This document shows positions 55,790 to 64,000 of a DNA stretch of 64,000 nucleotides, one piece after another. The translations under genes and the position numbers were made by a program. This stretch comes from Curtobacterium ammoniigenes NBRC 101786 (lineage in GTDB: Bacteria; Actinomycetota; Actinomycetes; Actinomycetales; Microbacteriaceae), in NCBI RefSeq assembly GCF_001571045.1, contig NZ_BCSV01000007.1:37843-101842 (forward strand), in the 5' to 3' direction. Each line of letters begins with the position of its first letter. Position 1 is the stretch's first letter. A model generated the notes under the pieces. That model did no database searches. It saw only the letters and a list, made by a program, of their open reading frames with translations, and was not told the DNA's origin.

Positions 55790-58363
55790 ATGACCCTGGA
55801 ACGCGCGGAACTCACCGCCGGCTGGACTGCCGCGATGAGCACGGAGTCCGGGTCGGCGGCGGCGCATGGGGCACCGAGTGCCGCGACGAAACCGTTCCCG
55901 GCGTCTGTCCCGGGGCAGGTGCACACTGACCTCGCACGCGCCGGGATACTGCCGCCTTCCGCGGGTGGGGAGCATCGCGTCGTCCGAACAGCGCCCGGAG
56001 CGTCCGCAGCCGGCCGGCCGAGCCCGGGTGAGCCTGCTCGGTGGGTCGGTCAGGCGGACTGGATCTACCGGTGCACCGTCGACACCGAACCCCACGGCGC
56101 GGAGCGGGTCGATCTCGTCGCCGACGGGCTGGACACGATCGCGCAATTGTCCCTCGATGGCGTGCCGTTCGGCGCGACGCGCAACATGCATCGGCGGTAC
56201 CGGTTCGACCTGCGTGGCGCGGGCGGCGCCGCCGCGGCGACGGCGCGCGAGCTCAGCATCCTGTTCGAGTCGCCCTATCGCGAAGCCGGGAGGCTCGCCG
56301 CTCGATTCGGGACGATGCCCGGTTCCGCAGACGAGCCGTTCCCGTACCTTCGCACGATGGCATCGGCGTTCGACGGCCCCTGGGGCCGCGGCCAGGTGTC
56401 CGCGGGCCCATGGCGTCCGATCGCGATCGAGCGGTGGTCAACGGCTCGGATCGACGACATTCGCCCGCTCGTCGACGTCGACGCGGGGGAGGGCGTGCTC
56501 GACGCCCACGTGAGCATTGAGCGCAGCGGTCCGTTGCCGACCGGAGAGCGCACCGGCGACCTCGATCACGACGGCGAGATCGACGACCTCGTGATCATCG
56601 TGACCGTCTCCGGCCACGGCACGAAACAGCGGTCCCGCGTGATCCTCACCGCCAAGGAGGACACGGCCGTCGTCACCGTTCGGATTCCGGAGGCAGCCCT
56701 GTGGTGGCCGCACGGCTCGGGCGAGCCGTCGCTCTACGACGTCGAGGTTGCGCTCCAAACCGTCGACGGCGAGCCGCTCGACCGGCGGACGTTCCGGAGC
56801 GGGTTCCGCTCGGTTCGGCTGAACACCGCTCCTGACGCCGCGGGCAGCCCCTTCATGATGTCGGTCAACGCGGCTCCGGTCGAGGTGCGAGGCGTCAACT
56901 GGGTCGCTCCCGTCGCATCCCAGCAGCAGGATGACGCGGCGCTCCGGCTGCTCGAGGCGGCAGTCGCTGCGAACGCGAACCTCGTGCGGGTCTGGGGCGG
57001 CGGCGTGTACGAGTCGGCCGCGTTCTACGAGGCGTGCGACGCGCTCGGGCTGCTGGTGTGGCAGGATTTCGCGTTCGTCGGCGCCGCGTATCCGGAAGGT
57101 GAGCCGATCCGGAGTGAGGTCATTGCGGAGGCGCGGGACAACATCTCGAGACTTGCCCGCCATCCGTCGCTGGTCCTGTGGAGTGGCGGGAGCGCGTCGC
57201 TGTGGCTGCACGAACGCGACGGCTGGAGCGCCGAACTGACGGATCGTCCCTGGGGAGAGGGATATTTCCTCGATCTGCTGCCGACGATCGTCGGCGAGCT
57301 CGACCCGTCGCGACCGTTCGTGCCCTCGACACCCTGGTCCGGGTCGGAATCGATCACTGCCGGCGATCCGAGCCGCGGCACCGTCCACGCGTGGGCCGGG
57401 TGGGACGGCCGGGACGACGCACTGTGGCAGGCGGAGGCACCACGCTTCGTGAGCGAGTTCGGGTGGCCCGGGCCGGCGACGTGGCGGACGGCGATCGAGC
57501 GCACCACGACGGCATCGGCCGCGACCGCGCCACCACCGCTGTCAGCCGAGATCACGGCCGCGCTTGTGCCGCGATTTGCAACATCGGTCGACGAGTTGCC
57601 CGACACGGACGAGCATCGACGGTATCTGGCGCAGCTCCAGCAGACGCGCGCTGTGGCGACGGCCGTCGAGCATTGGCGCATGTCCTGGCCGCACAGCGCT
57701 GGCGCCGTGTTCTGGCATCTGGCCGACCGCGAGGGCGATCTCGAGTGGGGCGCGATCGACGTCGGAGGCCGTCCGAAGCCGGTGCTGCACGAGCTCCGGC
57801 GGCTGTACGACGACCTGCTCGTGAGCATCCGCGCCACGGCATCCGGAGCCGGTCTGGAAATCGCCGTTCGCTCGGCTCGGCGACCGCTCGACACCGTGGT
57901 GCGCGTTCGACGGGTGGACATGGCTGGTCGCGTGATCGCCGAGTCCGTGCTGCCCGTCGTCCTCGATCGCGCGGGCGTCGTCGTCCTGCCGGTCCCGAGC
58001 GGGGTTGCTGCGATCGACGACGCTCGGGCCGAGTTGATCATCGCGGACATGGACTGGCGGCGCGCGACGTGGACACCATCCGCCGACCATCGCATGCGGT
58101 GGCACCCCGCGTCGTACCGGGCGACGCTGCGACCGGACAGCGAGGGTGCAGCGCTCGTCGTGGAGGCGAGCACGCTTGTGCGAGACCTTCTCGTGCAACC
58201 GGACCGCGTCACGGCGAGCGGTCGCGTGAATCGTGGGTTCATGACGCTGCTGCCCGACGAGGTCGTGGACTTCCGCGTCGACGGGGTCGGAGCCGAGCAT
58301 GCCGAGGCGCTGCTCCGCGCGCCCGCGCTCCTCAGCCTCGACCGGGTGCTCGGCGCATCGTGA
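55790..58363 (+). CDS. Beta-mannosidase-like GH2 protein lacking the acid/base Glu
   Basis: An 857-aa intracellular GH2 protein with the beta-mannosidase layout: N-terminal lectin-like domain (FPASVPGQVHTDLARAGI, DWIYRCTVDT), Ig-like domains, TIM barrel (VRVWGGGVYESAAFYEACDALGLLVWQDF) and C-terminal beta domains. The nucleophile Glu556 is present in FVSEFGWPGP. The acid/base motif, normally LWCGNNENLW, reads LWSGGSASLW (463-472), so the catalytic Glu is replaced by Ala469. The protein may be inactive, or may act like glycosidases that do without a general acid. ATG at 55790 after GAGAAGGAC. Single gene with no sugar importer beside it. Confidence 0.85.
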   Translation: MTLERAELTAGWTAAMSTESGSAAAHGAPSAATKPFPASVPGQVHTDLARAGILPPSAGGEHRVVRTAPGASAAGRPSPGEPARWVGQADWIYRCTVDTEPHGAERVDLVADGLDTIAQLSLDGVPFGATRNMHRRYRFDLRGAGGAAAATARELSILFESPYREAGRLAARFGTMPGSADEPFPYLRTMASAFDGPWGRGQVSAGPWRPIAIERWSTARIDDIRPLVDVDAGEGVLDAHVSIERSGPLPTGERTGDLDHDGEIDDLVIIVTVSGHGTKQRSRVILTAKEDTAVVTVRIPEAALWWPHGSGEPSLYDVEVALQTVDGEPLDRRTFRSGFRSVRLNTAPDAAGSPFMMSVNAAPVEVRGVNWVAPVASQQQDDAALRLLEAAVAANANLVRVWGGGVYESAAFYEACDALGLLVWQDFAFVGAAYPEGEPIRSEVIAEARDNISRLARHPSLVLWSGGSASLWLHERDGWSAELTDRPWGEGYFLDLLPTIVGELDPSRPFVPSTPWSGSESITAGDPSRGTVHAWAGWDGRDDALWQAEAPRFVSEFGWPGPATWRTAIERTTTASAATAPPPLSAEITAALVPRFATSVDELPDTDEHRRYLAQLQQTRAVATAVEHWRMSWPHSAGAVFWHLADREGDLEWGAIDVGGRPKPVLHELRRLYDDLLVSIRATASGAGLEIAVRSARRPLDTVVRVRRVDMAGRVIAESVLPVVLDRAGVVVLPVPSGVAAIDDARAELIIADMDWRRATWTPSADHRMRWHPASYRATLRPDSEGAALVVEASTLVRDLLVQPDRVTASGRVNRGFMTLLPDEVVDFRVDGVGAEHAEALLRAPALLSLDRVLGAS

Positions 58364-58449
58364 CGGTGTGCTCAGCAGGTTCGGAGCGCTCGCCACTGTG
58401 CAGATGGTCCTGCGGGAGCTACGATGGACCATCGAACTAAGGAGTTCTG

Positions 58450-58701
58450 ATGCTCGGAAATCTCACCGGCCTCCACCTGCTGATCATCCTCGGCATCGTG
58501 GTCCTGCTCTTCGGCGCGACGCGCCTCCCCGCTCTGGCCCGGGGCCTTGGGCAGTCCATCAGCATCTTCAAGCGCGAGATGCAGCACGACGACAAGCCCG
58601 CTGCGACCCCTGCCGACACCGCAGTCGCGCAGAACGCCGCCGCAGAGCCGGTTGTGAACCCGGCCGCGACGGTGCAGCCGAACGTCGAGACCAAGCCGTA
58701 A
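58450..58701 (+). CDS. tatA: Twin-arginine translocase subunit TatA/E
   Basis: An 83-aa protein: one N-terminal helix (LTGLHLLIILGIVVLLFGA), the conserved FGATRLPALARGLGQSI amphipathic helix, and a disordered Ala/Pro/Val-rich tail. It forms the export pore with TatBC, whose genes are not in this window. AAGGAG lies 7 nt before the ATG. A strong terminator follows 20 bp after the stop. Confidence 0.92.
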   Translation: MLGNLTGLHLLIILGIVVLLFGATRLPALARGLGQSISIFKREMQHDDKPAATPADTAVAQNAAAEPVVNPAATVQPNVETKP

Positions 58702-58721
58702 TCCCAGCCCCGGGTTGTCGG

Positions 58722-58758
58722 GACGAAGCCGCCGTGCCTCTGGTGCGGCGGCTTCGTC
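58722..58758 (+). terminator. Terminator after tatA
   Basis: GACGAAGCCGCCG, 11-nt loop, CGGCGGCTTCGTC: a perfect 13-bp stem. Confidence 0.9.
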
Positions 58759-58801
58759 GCGCCGGAAAGCAGTTCGCGGCTCGGCGCGATGAGGTGAGAA
58801 T

Positions 58802-60193
58802 GTGAGCATCCCCGCTCGTGACCCGACGGGTGAAACTGCGCCGCTCGCATCCGAGCGGCGCATCGTGCTCCTCGTCGCCATCCTGTCGTCGTTCGTTGTC
58901 AGTCTCGACTCGAGCGTCGTGACCGTGGCGCTCCCGGCCATCGGTCGCGAGCTCGGCGGCGGGCTGACCGTGCAGCAGTGGACGGTCGACGCATACCTCG
59001 TGACGCTGGGGTCGCTGATTCTCGTCGCCGGTTCGTTGTCGGACAACGTCGGGCGGGTGCGCGTCGTCACGTGGGGCCTTGTCATCTTCGGGGTCGCGTC
59101 GATCGGGTGCGCCATTGCACCGTCCGGGGTGTTCCTCGTCGTGGCGCGGACCCTGCAGGGAGTCGGCGGTGCGCTCATCACGCCGAGCGCGCTCGCGTTG
59201 ATCGTCGCCGCCTTTCGCGGGGCGGCGCAGACCACGGCCATCGGCACGTGGACGGCGTGGTCGAGCGCGGCGATCGTCGCGGGGCCGGTGCTCGGCGGCG
59301 TGATCGTCGACGGGCTCGGATGGCGATGGATCTTCGTGCTGACGACCGTCCCCATCGTCCTCACGATCGTGCTCGTTCGCGGTATCCGTTCGGAGATTCG
59401 GCCCCCGACCGGTGCGCGCATCGACGTGGTGGGAGCGCTGCTCGCGGTTGTCGGCGTCGGCGGGGTCGTTCTCGGTCTCATCGAGCAGGAGCGCCTCGGC
59501 TGGGCATCGCCGCTCGTCGTCGTGTCGCTCATCGTCGGCGCGGCGGCGCTCGTCGCGTTCGTCCCGTGGGAACGTCGCGTCGCGGCCCCGCTGGTGCCCA
59601 TGCGGCTGTTCCGGATTCGGAACTTCGCGGTCGGGAACCTCGCCACGCTCTCGATCTACGGGGCACTCGGGATGATGGGCTTCGTCGTCACCCTGTTCGT
59701 GCAGGAGATCTGGCACTTCCCGGCCTGGCTGGCGGGCTTCGCAACCCTGCCGCCGACGTTGCTGCTGCTCGCGCTCTCGCCGGCTGTCGGTGCGGGGGCG
59801 GGTCGTGTCGGCGCCCGCTGGTTCATGGCGATCGGACCGGTGATCGCGGGAATCAGCATGCTCGTGGCGTTGCGGACGACGGCGTCCCCGGCGTATTGGA
59901 CGAGCCTCCTGCCCGCGTTGATCGGGCTGGGCGTCGGGATCGCCCTCATGGTGACGCCGCTGACGAGCACGGTGCTCGGCTCGATCGACGGGCCGGAGGC
60001 CGGGGTTGCGTCCGGCGTGAACAATGCGGTCGCGCGCATCGCCGGTCTCGCGCTCGTGGCGCTCGCCGGGGTCGTGCTCGGTGGCGGCATGTCCGTGGGC
60101 GGGTTCCACCGGGCCGCGGTGACGATGTGCGTGCTCCTGCTCGCGGGCGGGCTGGTCAGCGCGATCGGTATCCGCACCCCGGGTCGCCGCTGA
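58802..60193 (+). CDS. MFS drug exporter, DHA2-like
   Basis: A 463-aa major facilitator protein with about 14 helices. The N-terminal FVVSLDSSVVTVALPAIGREL carries the DHA2/EmrB-type motif D1 (LDxTIVNVALP variant). GSLSDNVGRVRV is motif A, and AIVAGPVLGGVIVD is motif C, which marks exporters. Probably a proton-coupled efflux pump for an unknown drug or metabolite. GTG start at 58802; no regulator gene adjoins it. Confidence 0.88.
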   Translation: MSIPARDPTGETAPLASERRIVLLVAILSSFVVSLDSSVVTVALPAIGRELGGGLTVQQWTVDAYLVTLGSLILVAGSLSDNVGRVRVVTWGLVIFGVASIGCAIAPSGVFLVVARTLQGVGGALITPSALALIVAAFRGAAQTTAIGTWTAWSSAAIVAGPVLGGVIVDGLGWRWIFVLTTVPIVLTIVLVRGIRSEIRPPTGARIDVVGALLAVVGVGGVVLGLIEQERLGWASPLVVVSLIVGAAALVAFVPWERRVAAPLVPMRLFRIRNFAVGNLATLSIYGALGMMGFVVTLFVQEIWHFPAWLAGFATLPPTLLLLALSPAVGAGAGRVGARWFMAIGPVIAGISMLVALRTTASPAYWTSLLPALIGLGVGIALMVTPLTSTVLGSIDGPEAGVASGVNNAVARIAGLALVALAGVVLGGGMSVGGFHRAAVTMCVLLLAGGLVSAIGIRTPGRR

Positions 60194-60216
60194 TTGTGGT
60201 TGATAAACTTATCGCC

Positions 60217-61449
60217 GTGCGCACCCCGCTGAACAGCCCCTTCCTCCCCGGCTCGGACAGCATTCCCGCGGTCTGGGCGGGTCGCACTCCGCAGCTCAGC
60301 GATTGGCATGACGTCCTGCGCCCGCGACGCCTGGCGGGGCTCGCCGAGCGTGGTCGAGCCATCCTGGGCGAGGCAGGCCTCGGGAAGTCGACCCTGGTGC
60401 GCAGGATCGCCCGTGACGCCAGTGCCGCGGGGGACTGGGTCACGCCGCAGCTGCGGATTCCGCTCGGCGCCGATCCGCTCAAGCTCCTCGCGAGTGCCTT
60501 GCTCGCCCTCGCCGACGAGGCGGGGCTGCCGACATCGCGCGATCGTCGGATCGGCGCGCTGCTCGCTCGCATCCAGTCGGTCGCGGCGAGCGGGATTGCG
60601 CTGACGGTCCGGCAGGCACCGGGTCCAGACCCGTTCACTGTCCTCCGAGACCTCCTCATCGAGCTCGGCCGCGCGGCGATCCGCCGCGGCAACGTAGTCC
60701 TCGTCCATATCGACGAGGTGCAGAACGTCACCAACAAGGACGCGCTCTCGCAGGTGCTCATCGCCCTCGGCGATGCGATCGCGCACGAAGAGCCGGTCGA
60801 TGCGCCCGGCGGTCTCCGGATCACCCGACACCTTCCGCTCGCGATCTACCTCACCGGCTTGCCCGAGTTCAAGGACATGACCGCAAGCCGGACGGGCGCC
60901 ACCTTCGCCCGGCGTTTCCAGACAACGACGCTCGCCGCACTCGACGACGATGATGTCGCCGCCGCGCTCCAGCCGTTCGTCATCGACGGGTGGGAGGTCC
61001 CGGACGACCTGGGTGGGATGGGTCGCGTGCACATGGAGCCGGACGCGGTGCGCGCGATCATCGACCTCTGCCGTGGCGAGCCGTTCCTCTTCCAGCTCGC
61101 CGGAGAACGCGCCTGGTACGCGGCAGCGGATGGCGTCATCACGCGTGCCCAGGTGCTTCGAGGGTGGCGCGCCGCACGTCCCGAGGCGGCAACGCACGTC
61201 GAGCGGATCCTCGATCGGCTCCCCGAGCGTGAGCGGCAGTTCCTCGAGGCGATGGCGGGCCTCCCGCCCGAGCAGCGCACCCTCACCAACATTGCCTCGT
61301 CGATGGGGCTCGCCAAGGCGACCGAGGCGGGGCCCACCTCCCAGCGCCTCGACTCGACGCGCGGCATCATCGAGCGCGGTCGGCCGTACACGTTCCGGCA
61401 TCGCGCGGCGGAGGCGTACCTCACCTCCGACTGGCCCGACGTCTCCTAG
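60217..61449 (+). CDS. Orphan P-loop ATPase with C-terminal winged helix
   Basis: A 410-aa AAA/STAND-type ATPase. Walker A is GEAGLGKSTLVRR at about residues 48-60, Walker B is VVLVHIDEVQN at about 163-173, and LPLAIYLTGLPEF may act as sensor 1 region; the helical lid and a winged helix (RERQFLEAMAGLPPEQRTLTNIASSMGL, then RLDSTRGIIERGRPYTF) follow. The layout recalls ORC/Cdc6-like and archaeal-type ATPases. The GTG at 60217 follows GATAAACTTATC (60203-60214) at near-leaderless spacing; a GTG at 60196 is an alternative. No partner gene is linked, so the role is unknown. Confidence 0.75.
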   Translation: MRTPLNSPFLPGSDSIPAVWAGRTPQLSDWHDVLRPRRLAGLAERGRAILGEAGLGKSTLVRRIARDASAAGDWVTPQLRIPLGADPLKLLASALLALADEAGLPTSRDRRIGALLARIQSVAASGIALTVRQAPGPDPFTVLRDLLIELGRAAIRRGNVVLVHIDEVQNVTNKDALSQVLIALGDAIAHEEPVDAPGGLRITRHLPLAIYLTGLPEFKDMTASRTGATFARRFQTTTLAALDDDDVAAALQPFVIDGWEVPDDLGGMGRVHMEPDAVRAIIDLCRGEPFLFQLAGERAWYAAADGVITRAQVLRGWRAARPEAATHVERILDRLPERERQFLEAMAGLPPEQRTLTNIASSMGLAKATEAGPTSQRLDSTRGIIERGRPYTFRHRAAEAYLTSDWPDVS

Positions 61450-61585
61450 GCGGGGCCGGCCCACGACCGGGCGTGGCGCATCGAGTCGCACGGCAGATTC
61501 ATGCTCGTGGGTGCCGCCACGCCCCTCCTGGCGCCAGGCCGAGCCGCAGGCGAGAAGAATCGGGAATGCGTTGCTGCGCGGAAAA

Positions 61586-61606
61586 GTTGAGCCGAGTAGA
61601 CTCAAT
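61586..61606 (+). promoter_or_regulatory. HAIR (HspR) operator before clpB
   Basis: GTTGAGC, CGAGTAG (7 nt), ACTCAAT: the TTGAG/CTCAA core and the 7-nt spacing match the HspR consensus. It lies 48-68 bp upstream of the clpB ATG. The remaining 61450-61653 shows nothing else clear. Confidence 0.85.
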
Positions 61607-61653
61607 CCACGTCAGCCGTGGAGCACGACCGGCTTCAGCATGAAAGGAACGCC

Positions 61654-63819
61654 ATGGCGAACCTGCAGGGCGCACCGTCCTCTCAGGAGGACCAGAAGAG
61701 CGCGCTCGAACAGTACGGAATCGACCTGACCGCGATCGCGCGGAGCGGCAAACTCGACCCCGTCATCGGACGCGACGCCGAGATCCGTCGCATCTCCCAG
61801 GTGCTCACGCGCCGGACGAAGAACAATCCGGTGCTCATCGGCGAACCCGGCGTCGGCAAGACCGCCGTGGTCGAAGGGCTTGCGCAGCGGATCGTTGCCG
61901 GCGACGTCGCCGACTCGTTGAAGGACAAGCGGCTGGTCTCGCTCGATCTCGCGGCACTCATCGCCGGCGCCAAGTACCGGGGCGAGTTCGAAGAGCGACT
62001 CAAGGCCGTGCTCAAGGAGATCGACGACTCCGACGGGCAGGTCATCACATTCATCGACGAACTGCACACGCTCATGGGCGCGGGCGGCGGCGAGGGCTCG
62101 GTCGCTGCCGCGAACATGCTGAAGCCGATGCTCGCCCGCGGTGAACTGCGCCTCATCGGCGCGACCACGCTCGATGAATACCGCGAGTACATCGAGAAGG
62201 ACGCCGCCCTCGAACGCCGCTTCCAGCAGGTCTACGTCGGGGAGCCGAGCGTGGAGGACACCATTGCGATCCTCCGGGGTCTGAAAGAGCGATACGAGGC
62301 GCACCACAAGGTCACGATCGCCGACTCGGCGTTGGTGGCCGCAGCCTCCCTGTCGAACCGCTACATCTCCGGACGCCAACTGCCGGACAAGGCGATCGAC
62401 CTCATCGACGAGGCGGCATCGCGCCTTCGCATGGAGATCGACTCCAGCCCGATCGAGATCGACGAGCTGAAGCGCGCCGTGGACCGCATGCGCGTCGAAG
62501 AGTTCGCGCTGAAGAAGGAGAAGGACGACGCGTCCAAGGCGCGCCTCGAGACCCTGCAGGGTGAGCTTCGGAAGATGCAGCAGCGCCTCGACGACCTCGA
62601 GCTGCGCTGGCAGGCCGAGCGAGCCTCCCTGAACCGCATCGGCGAGCTGAAGCAGCGGCTCGATGACATGAACATGCGGTCGCAGCGCGCGCAGCGGGAG
62701 GCCGACTACGAGACGGTCTCGCGGATCGAATACAGCGAGAAGCCCGCGGTGGAGGCCGAACTGCGTCAGGCCGAGCAGGCCGAAGCGTCCGAGCGGATGG
62801 TCAACGACAGCGTCACGGACGAAGACATCGCAGCCGTCATCGCCGCCTGGACCGGCATTCCGATGGGGCGGCTCCTGCAGGGTGAGACCGAGAAGCTGCT
62901 CCACCTCGAGTCGGAGCTCGGCAAGCGGATTATCGGCCAGCGTGCCGCTGTCGCCGCCGTCTCGGAAGCGGTGCGCCGCACGCGCGCCGGTATCTCCGAT
63001 CCCGACCGCCCGACCGGTTCATTCCTGTTCCTCGGGCCGACGGGTGTCGGCAAGACCGAGCTCGCGAAGGCGCTCGCCGAATTCTTGTTCGACGACGAGA
63101 AGGCGCTCGTCCGCATCGACATGAGCGAATACGGCGAGAAGCACTCCGTCGCTCGGCTCATCGGTGCTCCCCCCGGATACATCGGCTACGAGCAGGGCGG
63201 GCAACTGACCGAAGCCGTGCGGCGTCGGCCGTACTCGGTGATCCTCCTCGACGAGGTCGAGAAGGCGCACCCCGAGGTCTTCGACGTGCTGCTCCAGGTC
63301 CTCGATGACGGCCGGCTGACCGACGGGCAGGGGCGGACGGTCGACTTCCGGAACGTGATCCTGATCCTCACGTCCAACCTCGGGTCGCAGTTCCTGACCG
63401 ACCGGTCGCTGAACGATGTGCAACGCGAGGAAGCCGTGCGCGAGATGGTGCAGCAGGCGTTCCGCCCCGAGTTCATCAACCGCCTCGACGACATCGTCGT
63501 GTTCCAGGCACTCACCGCCGACGACCTCGGTCAGATCGTGTCCCTGTACGTCGACCGGCTCGCCGCCCGCCTGTCGGATCGGAGGCTCGAACTCGCCGTG
63601 ACACCGTCGGCCCGCGCCTGGCTCGCCGACCGCGGCTACGACCCGATCTACGGTGCTCGGCCGCTTCGTCGGCTCATGCAGCGGCAGATCGACGACCAGC
63701 TCGCCCGCGCGATCCTGTCCGGATCGGTGCACGACGGCGATGCGGTCCGCGTCGACCTCGGCGCGGACGGGAGCGGGCTGACCGTGGAGCCGTTCGATCT
63801 CGACGTGACCGTGGAGTAG
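61654..63819 (+). CDS. clpB: Disaggregase ClpB, short form without N-domain
   Basis: A 721-aa Hsp100. It begins almost directly with the first AAA module (Walker A GEPGVGKT at 63-70, [15 protein letters not shown]), so the ~145-residue N-terminal Clp_N domain is missing. The coiled-coil M-domain (about 270-390, [16 protein letters not shown]) is shortened. The second AAA module has Walker A GPTGVGKT at 461-468 and [26 protein letters not shown]. It works with DnaK on aggregates. ATG at 61654 after AAAGGAA; an ATG at 61618 is an upstream alternative. Confidence 0.94.
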   Translation: MANLQGAPSSQEDQKSALEQYGIDLTAIARSGKLDPVIGRDAEIRRISQVLTRRTKNNPVLIGEPGVGKTAVVEGLAQRIVAGDVADSLKDKRLVSLDLAALIAGAKYRGEFEERLKAVLKEIDDSDGQVITFIDELHTLMGAGGGEGSVAAANMLKPMLARGELRLIGATTLDEYREYIEKDAALERRFQQVYVGEPSVEDTIAILRGLKERYEAHHKVTIADSALVAAASLSNRYISGRQLPDKAIDLIDEAASRLRMEIDSSPIEIDELKRAVDRMRVEEFALKKEKDDASKARLETLQGELRKMQQRLDDLELRWQAERASLNRIGELKQRLDDMNMRSQRAQREADYETVSRIEYSEKPAVEAELRQAEQAEASERMVNDSVTDEDIAAVIAAWTGIPMGRLLQGETEKLLHLESELGKRIIGQRAAVAAVSEAVRRTRAGISDPDRPTGSFLFLGPTGVGKTELAKALAEFLFDDEKALVRIDMSEYGEKHSVARLIGAPPGYIGYEQGGQLTEAVRRRPYSVILLDEVEKAHPEVFDVLLQVLDDGRLTDGQGRTVDFRNVILILTSNLGSQFLTDRSLNDVQREEAVREMVQQAFRPEFINRLDDIVVFQALTADDLGQIVSLYVDRLAARLSDRRLELAVTPSARAWLADRGYDPIYGARPLRRLMQRQIDDQLARAILSGSVHDGDAVRVDLGADGSGLTVEPFDLDVTVE

Positions 63820-64000
63820 GGGCGCGGGGAGCGCCGGGACCGCCGGAGCGGAGGCGCGGGCAGCGCCGGGGCGGAGGCGCGGGGCGCGCCGGGCGGAGGC
63901 GCGGGCGCGGAGGCGCGGGCAGCGCCGGGTGGAGGCGCGGGGAGCGCCGGTCGGAGGCGCGGGGCGCGCCGGGGCGGAGGCGCGGGGAGCCGCCTCGCGG
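63820..64000. repeat. GC-extreme degenerate repeat after clpB
   Basis: About seven copies of a 20-25 bp unit based on GGCGGAGGCGCGGGGCGCGCC run to the window edge, almost pure G and C. The word GGAGGCGCGG recurs in nearly every copy. No coding gene is supported. It may continue beyond the window. Confidence 0.75.

Noticed and set aside
60203..60214. parS-like centromere site
   Set aside because: GATAAACTTATC lacks the parS consensus (TGTTNCACGTGAAACA) and stands alone.
58978..60216. Long N-terminal extension of the orphan ATPase overlapping the MFS gene
   Set aside because: The extension is an out-of-frame shadow of the exporter with Arg-rich composition; similarity begins after 60217.

Overview
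The window is GC-rich (about 70%) chromosomal DNA with tightly packed genes, many 1-4 bp ATGA/GTGA/TGATG overlaps and frequent GTG starts. It reads as an actinobacterium, most probably a Microbacteriaceae-type organism. The main markers are a C50-carotenoid cluster (crtE-crtB-crtI-crtYe-crtYf-crtEb) with idi divergent to it, a dnaK-grpE-dnaJ-hspR operon with HAIR operators, a bkd-type 2-oxo acid dehydrogenase and a Zur/ZnuABC system. I see no prophage, insertion sequence, CRISPR array or conjugative element. One RNA gene is present, tRNA-Gly(CCC).

Layout. 0-7.5 kb: degenerate intergenic repeats, purB, a low-molecular-weight tyrosine phosphatase, a small membrane protein, an aromatic/histidinol-phosphate aminotransferase and the bkdABC-like E1alpha-E1beta-E2 operon. 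7.6-11.5 kb: a hypothetical gene with an apparent N-terminal frameshift, then znuA-znuC-znuB-zur behind a clear Zur box. 11.5-15.5 kb: an alpha/beta hydrolase, a lipase-maturation-factor-like membrane protein, the cysteine-poor (zinc-independent) ribosomal proteins L28-L33-S14, and HU. 15.6-21.2 kb: a CtaG/CopD-like membrane protein, a PIF1/RecD-like helicase, a DUF4383-like membrane protein, a PAP2 phosphatase and an NmrA-like oxidoreductase. 21.3-30.8 kb: a plant-polysaccharide island comprising a GH2 enzyme, a LacI regulator, a lipoprotein/permease/permease sugar importer and two secreted GH43 enzymes, with matching palindromic operators at both divergent promoters. 31-33.5 kb: tRNA-Gly, a pair of unknown proteins, and dcd. 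33.6-39 kb: a ChvE/GguA/GguB-type sugar importer whose ATPase is frameshifted at a G7 run, and its LacI regulator. 39-44.8 kb: idi and the C50 carotenoid operon. 45-49.8 kb: small envelope-type proteins, a YihY protein and a GntR-regulated ABC-2 exporter. 49.8-55 kb: the HspR-regulated chaperone operon and an RsmC-like methyltransferase. 55-61.5 kb: a conserved hypothetical, a beta-mannosidase-like GH2 lacking its usual acid/base glutamate, TatA, an MFS exporter and an orphan P-loop ATPase. 61.6-63.8 kb: an N-domain-less ClpB behind a second HAIR element, then a GC-rich repeat.

The genes group into clear regulons: Zur (znu), two LacI circuits (arabinan/xylan-type uptake and monosaccharide uptake), HspR (dnaK operon and clpB), and an idi/crt divergent promoter. 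I found no complete novel system. The best leads are the mmsA homopolymer frameshift, the GH2 without its acid/base residue, the metal-ligand-poor CtaG-like protein, the orphan ATPase, the perfect hairpin inside hspR, and a 15-bp word present three times in the window.
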